Source: Pelagimonas sp017744045
Lineage (GTDB): Bacteria; Pseudomonadota; Alphaproteobacteria; Rhodobacterales; Rhodobacteraceae
Assembly: GCF_017744045.1 (NCBI RefSeq)
Contig: NZ_JAGHRD010000004.1
DNA: 64,000 bases
Strand: one strand, 5' to 3'
The position numbers were made by a program, and so were the translations under genes. Under the pieces are notes generated by a model. The model was given only the letters and a program-made list of their open reading frames with translations, had not been told where the DNA came from and ran no database searches. This document shows, one piece after another, positions 60,483 through 64,000 of the stretch. Each line of letters begins with the position of its first letter. Within the stretch, counting starts at the first letter, position 1.

Positions 60483-61325
60483 TTAGACGTTCGGCTCACC
60501 TTGCAAGCCAAGGATTTTGCGAAACCCGGTCCAATAGCCTGGCAGACGCGGCGGTTCCTGCATACCGTCCAGCGCTTCTTGCAACCATGGCTGCATGCGT
60601 CGCTCTGCAAAATCTCGTCCCCATGCCAAATAGGCCTCGGCGTCATCCGGGCGCAACCGGCAGGCCGATCCAACCAAGCCGACCAGGGTTTCCGGCGGCG
60701 AATACCATTCATCCTGAATGCCGGTGACCTTCTTTTGCAGAAACGGTCCAACCCAGCGCATCAACCGCTTATCCGAATAGGTCAGCAGCATCTTGCCCAT
60801 TTCGTCGCGCGAATAATGGATCAAGGGCGGGAATGTGTCGAAAAAGACCGCGTGTCCGTCCACATAGGCAAAATTCCGGATCGACGGGTGAAAGCCGATG
60901 CGCGTCTCAACCTCTTGGGCCCAGTGCCAAAAGGTTGCAATCACCTCGCCCGCGGCCTCCATCATGACCAATGTCTCGTCCAAGGGGCGCGACATCATCA
61001 GCGGGCGCATCATTGAATCCGCTGGCAGGGCCTCTTGCACAATCACCGGAATGCGGCTGCCCTCGATATCCAGTAGAAAGAACTCGGTTTCCGGCAGCCC
61101 GACACTTGACGCATACATCGCCTGCACATAATCGTCGTGACATTGGCGCAAACGCTCCAACGCGGCGACATCACTCAAACCGCGATAGACCTTGATGACC
61201 TTATCCGCCAGTGGCCCGGATGTGGGGCGAAACGGCGCGCAGAAATAGCCGAGCTTTGAGACAGGCTGACCCCGTTCCGCAGAATCCGCGCGGATCAATC
61301 GGGCCAGTTCCGTTTGGTCAGTCAT
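60483..61325 (-). CDS. hypothetical protein, 280 aa (DUF6206-like, kinase-like fold possible)
   Basis: Soluble protein beginning MTDQTELARLIRADSAERG. VIKVYRGLSDVAALERLRQCHDDYVQAMY resembles the N-lobe of small-molecule kinases (Lys in VIKVYRG), and GFHPSIRNFAYVDGHAVFFDTFPP resembles the catalytic and metal-binding H-x-D...N...D region, though it lacks the usual HGD. I place it tentatively in DUF6206. It may be a degenerate kinase. It is convergent with the gene at 59919 and separated by the four-arm repeat. Confidence 0.6.
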   Translation of the reverse strand: MTDQTELARLIRADSAERGQPVSKLGYFCAPFRPTSGPLADKVIKVYRGLSDVAALERLRQCHDDYVQAMYASSVGLPETEFFLLDIEGSRIPVIVQEALPADSMMRPLMMSRPLDETLVMMEAAGEVIATFWHWAQEVETRIGFHPSIRNFAYVDGHAVFFDTFPPLIHYSRDEMGKMLLTYSDKRLMRWVGPFLQKKVTGIQDEWYSPPETLVGLVGSACRLRPDDAEAYLAWGRDFAERRMQPWLQEALDGMQEPPRLPGYWTGFRKILGLQGEPNV

Positions 61326-61428
61326 ACCATGTCTCCTTTACCTGCCCGACCGGGCTGGCCCCCTGTAGCGCCTCACGCCTCGGGACGCCAGCCCAACCGG
61401 CAAAGCTCCGCCCGCGCCAAAACGCGGC

Positions 61429-61445
61429 TTAACCCGAACTTAACC
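61429..61445. promoter_or_regulatory. CtrA-type box, TTAA-N7-TTAACC
   Basis: TTAA at 61429-61432 and TTAACC at 61440-61445, separated by exactly seven bases, form a perfect full CtrA recognition site. It lies 38 bases before the start at 61484 and about 100 bases from the minus-strand start at 61325. Confidence 0.6.
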
Positions 61446-61483
61446 AAAATGAAGCCATGGTTAGCGAGGTGAAAGGACCCCCT

Positions 61484-62149
61484 ATGCTGACCCGGCTCCT
61501 CCTCTGCCTATGCCTGATTGCGCTTGTTTCCCAAGCCAAGGCCGGGGCTTGGCCGCGTCAGAAAGGGTCAGGTTTTGCAAGCGTCTCGGTGCAGCTCAGC
61601 TGGCCGCAAAACATTCAACACTGGATCGATACACAACCGACGGACCAATACCGCACCGCCTATCTGGAATATGGCCTTACAGATAAGCTCACGATTGGCC
61701 TGGATATTGGCAACTCCGTCTCCGGGGCCAGCAAAAGCATTGCGTTTCTTCAATACCCAATCCGCAATCGCGAGAAGGGTCCAAAGATCGCCTTTCAACT
61801 CGGCATTGGGCAGATATCCGGGGAACGGGTGGTCAGGCCCGGTCTTTCCTTGGGTTGGGGGCTCAAGAAAGGCTGGCTCAGCATGGACAGTTTCATGGAA
61901 ACCCGCACAGGCGACGGGGTCTCGGATTATAAGCTTGACATCACCTGGGGGCGCAACCTCGCGCGGGATCGCAAACTGCTGTTGCAGTTGCAAACCGGCA
62001 TTCAACACGGCGACCCGGCCTTTGCGCGTTTTGCTCCGTCCTTGGTGACACCATTGGGAAAGCGATTGAAAATGGAAACCGGCGCGACCTGGGGGTTGAC
62101 GGGCGACAGTTCCATGGGGGTCAAATTCGGGTTGTGGACGGATTTCTGA
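61484..62149 (+). CDS. exported beta-rich protein, probably outer membrane, 221 aa
   Basis: Signal peptide about residues 1-21 (LLLCLCLIALVSQAKAGA). The remainder shows alternating hydrophobic/polar strands with paired patterns such as LEYGLTDKLTIGLDIGN and LSLGWGLKKGWLSMDSF, and it ends in an aromatic residue (GLWTDF), as outer-membrane barrels do. ATG 61484 has AAAGGA about eight bases upstream; ATG 61457 is possible. No named family recognised. It lies just behind a CtrA-type box. Confidence 0.65.
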   Translation: MLTRLLLCLCLIALVSQAKAGAWPRQKGSGFASVSVQLSWPQNIQHWIDTQPTDQYRTAYLEYGLTDKLTIGLDIGNSVSGASKSIAFLQYPIRNREKGPKIAFQLGIGQISGERVVRPGLSLGWGLKKGWLSMDSFMETRTGDGVSDYKLDITWGRNLARDRKLLLQLQTGIQHGDPAFARFAPSLVTPLGKRLKMETGATWGLTGDSSMGVKFGLWTDF

Positions 62150-62184
62150 TACCGTCGCACAGCAGAACTTACTAAAGTTGCCAT

Positions 62185-62664
62185 ATGAACAATCCGATCC
62201 GCCCCACTGATGACGAAGCGCGCAACATGGCGCGTGGTTTGATCCTAAACGCGCGGTTTGCCGCGCTGTCCTACCAGGACCCAAACCACGACGCGCCCAT
62301 GGTCTCCCGCATTGCCTGCGTGCCCGGCCCTGCCGGTCAACTGTTGTCGCTGGTTTCGGACCTCAGCCACCACACAGTGGCCCTAGACGCAGATCCGCGC
62401 TGTGCTTTGCTGCTGGGTGAGCCAGGCGACAAGGGTGATCCGCTGACCCATCCGCGTCTCAGCCTGCAAGGGCGGGCAAGTTTTGTGCGCCACCAGGACC
62501 CGGACCATGCCGCTTTGGCTGCGCATTATTTATCCCTCTACCCCAAAGCCAAGCTCTATATCGGGTTCGGAGATTTCCGCATCTTGTCCTTTGCCACGCA
62601 GCGCGCCTTTTTGAATGGCGGGTTTGGCAAGGCCTACACCCTAACACCACAGGACTTGCTTTAA
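62185..62664 (+). CDS. pyridoxamine 5'-phosphate oxidase-like protein (HugZ group)
   Basis: A 159-residue split-barrel protein. ILNARFAALSYQDPNHDAPMVSRI and SLVSDLSHHTVALDADPRCALLLGEPGDKGDPLTHPRLSLQG match FMN- or heme-binding HugZ-like proteins; true PdxH is longer. The C-terminal GFGDFRILSFATQRAFLNGGFGKA is also typical. The reaction is uncertain (heme degradation or flavin-linked). Followed by a bidirectional terminator. Confidence 0.82.
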   Translation: MNNPIRPTDDEARNMARGLILNARFAALSYQDPNHDAPMVSRIACVPGPAGQLLSLVSDLSHHTVALDADPRCALLLGEPGDKGDPLTHPRLSLQGRASFVRHQDPDHAALAAHYLSLYPKAKLYIGFGDFRILSFATQRAFLNGGFGKAYTLTPQDLL

Positions 62665-62694
62665 AAAAAACCGGCCCCGAAATGGGGCCGGTTT
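62663..62694. terminator. bidirectional rho-independent terminator
   Basis: CCGGCCCC (62671-62678) pairs with GGGGCCGG (62684-62691) around GAAAT. Eight A residues precede and TTT follows, so on the minus strand the stem is followed by eight U, on the plus strand by only three. It serves the convergent genes at 62185 and 62711. Confidence 0.9.
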
Positions 62695-62710
62695 GCATGA
62701 GGCGCAAACC

Positions 62711-64000
62711 TTACTTGTCCATGCGGATCGTCACATTGGCATCACCCAGCATGTCTTCTGGCCAAATCAACTGCACACGATCATCATTGGAGCCGATCCG
62801 CGTCTGCGTGTAGGGCATATGGTTTCTGGTCACATTCGACGCATTGCGAGGCCGTGAGGTTGTCACCACGCTATCCACATTCAGGGCAAAGCCCTCAAAT
62901 GGCAGCTTGTTCCCAGTGTCCACTTCCCAGACCGAGGCGGCGGTGTTCTGGTCGTGATCAACGACCAGCGGGTTGGACGTTGCATAGGTCACGTTGTGAT
63001 GCGTGTTGCCGACAAAGTTGATCTTTTTCATGCTGCTCTTGAGCACGCTGCCTTGCGACAGGTCGATCCGCTCTGCGCGTTCAATGGATGTCCCAACAAC
63101 ACGGAAAGTGTTCCCACTGACATTCAGACCATTGATGATGTGACCGGTCCCAACGGGTCTCCACACGATATAACTGAACGACGTACTGACATCCGAGCTG
63201 AGCATCACATTGTTTGTGATCGACAGACCCGCGAACCCGAACCCGCCGGTATGATCCGGCTCTGGTTCGCGTTCATTTGTCCATTCAATGAACGCATTGT
63301 CGATATAGTTGCCGGAAATCTGCGTATTACAGGCCCGAACATTGATCACGATGCCCGCCGTCCGTGGCCCGCCAGCAACGCCCCCGCCCTGGAAGAAGTG
63401 GTTGCCGGTGATGATGCTATGCGTGCCGCTCAGCACCGCAAAATGGCGGAACTGTGAGGCCCGGCAATTGCGGATTTTCACGTCATTGGCGTTACAGGTG
63501 ATCGCAACAGACTGACGATCCTGCGGGTTCAACCCGCCTTCGTGGCTGATAAACTGACACAGGTCGATCAACATGCCCTGACAGCCGTCGCCGATCGAGG
63601 TGATCGCCCGGTGGCCGGGACGGTTGAACACGCAGTTGCGGATCACGTTGACGGTGCCCAAACGCGGCAGAACCAAGCCCGAGGCTTCTTCACCACACTG
63701 GAATTCCAGACCTTCCAGCTCGAACACGTTCAGACGTTCAAACCCGGTGAAATCCAGGATGTATTTAAAGCGGGTAAAGGTGTAGGTCTGCGTTGTTGGC
63801 GCGCGCGACAGGGGCTGCGACAGGGTCACCTGCTGGGCAGCGACATTGACCTCTTTCACATAGATCTCGCGCCCAACACCAATCGGCCCTTCGACCAGCG
63901 ACCCCAGCTGGATATTGGCCACATTGCTGACATTGGTCAAAACCCAAGGGTTGTTGGCCGCATAGGTCGCCTGGCTGGTCACAACATCCGGATTCCAGTT
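62711..64000 (-). CDS. right-handed beta-helix repeat protein, C-terminal part (5' end outside window)
   Basis: At least 429 residues, open to the window edge. Repeated short strands with asparagine ladders (for example VNVIRNCVFNRPGHRAITS, VKIRNCRASQFRHFAVL, IITGNHFFQGGG, TQISGNYIDNAF and LNVSGNTFRVVG) mark a parallel beta-helix of the pectate lyase/GH28 type. The catalytic residues cannot be judged from this part. It may be a secreted polysaccharide lyase/hydrolase or a tailspike-like surface protein. Confidence 0.8.
   Translation of the reverse strand, partial: NWNPDVVTSQATYAANNPWVLTNVSNVANIQLGSLVEGPIGVGREIYVKEVNVAAQQVTLSQPLSRAPTTQTYTFTRFKYILDFTGFERLNVFELEGLEFQCGEEASGLVLPRLGTVNVIRNCVFNRPGHRAITSIGDGCQGMLIDLCQFISHEGGLNPQDRQSVAITCNANDVKIRNCRASQFRHFAVLSGTHSIITGNHFFQGGGVAGGPRTAGIVINVRACNTQISGNYIDNAFIEWTNEREPEPDHTGGFGFAGLSITNNVMLSSDVSTSFSYIVWRPVGTGHIINGLNVSGNTFRVVGTSIERAERIDLSQGSVLKSSMKKINFVGNTHHNVTYATSNPLVVDHDQNTAASVWEVDTGNKLPFEGFALNVDSVVTTSRPRNASNVTRNHMPYTQTRIGSNDDRVQLIWPEDMLGDANVTIRMDK

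Noticed and set aside
1..64000. CRISPR arrays, tRNA or rRNA genes
   Set aside because: No regularly spaced direct repeats, no recognisable tRNA cloverleaf or rRNA sequence was seen on reading; a covariance search would be needed to exclude a tRNA formally.

Overview
The window looks like chromosomal DNA of a marine alphaproteobacterium of the Rhodobacteraceae (Roseobacter group). The basis is high GC content, protein sequences typical of that group (Tol-Pal operon order, FtsH starting at TTG, TIGR02186 protein beside a TauE-like permease, ligase-associated Lhr/PdeM pair, fhs-folD C1 cluster), two BMP-type ABC importers and a recurrent Rhodobacteraceae-style terminator repeat. Genus cannot be fixed from this sequence alone. 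No rRNA, tRNA or CRISPR array was seen.

Layout. 1-4.2 kb: a BMP-family (nucleoside-type) ABC importer operon that also carries a voltage-gated-like K+ channel, ending in a clear terminator. 4.3-8.0 kb: a patch of small unrecognised genes containing a 262-bp MITE with CTAG flanks that probably broke a small gene. 8.1-12.8 kb: TSUP permease, glutaminase, aldo/keto reductase, nitroreductase and a CaiB-type CoA-transferase. 12.9-16.6 kb: Lhr-type helicase and PdeM phosphoesterase of the ligase-associated DNA repair set, then a thioesterase. 16.6-18.1 kb: an ArsR-type repressor and a divergent Cys-rich partner sharing two identical operators, then a double-CDGSH iron-sulfur protein behind a structured leader. 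18.3-22.2 kb: C1-folate cluster fhs, chorismate mutase-like gene and two folD paralogues, one lacking the catalytic lysine. 22.4-32.6 kb: a long minus-strand run ybgC-tolQ-tolR-tolA-tolB-pal-cpoB-tilS-ftsH-methyltransferase. 33-39 kb: HNH protein, MscS channel, flavoprotein, small membrane protein and a stand-alone formate dehydrogenase alpha subunit. 39.2-43.5 kb: aminotransferase, stress proteins, NfuA-type Fe-S carrier, tsaB and rimI. 43.6-49.6 kb: a second BMP-type ABC importer with an exported agmatine-deiminase-like enzyme embedded in it. 49.7-51.8 kb: TauE-like permease, TIGR02186 protein and thioesterase. 51.9-59.2 kb (minus): uvrC, pteridine-reductase-like SDR, Ca/Na antiporter, zinc-ribbon membrane peptide, S49 peptidase and priA. 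59.3-64 kb: transaldolase, unknown genes, an outer-membrane-type protein behind a perfect CtrA-type box, a HugZ/PNPOx-like protein and the C-terminal part of a beta-helix protein cut by the window edge.

Working together: fhs/folD/folD and formate dehydrogenase form a plausible tetrahydrofolate-linked route from methylene-THF through formate to CO2. The Tol-Pal genes make one envelope-spanning machine. The two BMP importers take up nucleoside-like or related nitrogenous solutes. Five copies of a structured repeat, four of them directly after minus-strand stop codons, have covarying stems and probably terminate transcription.
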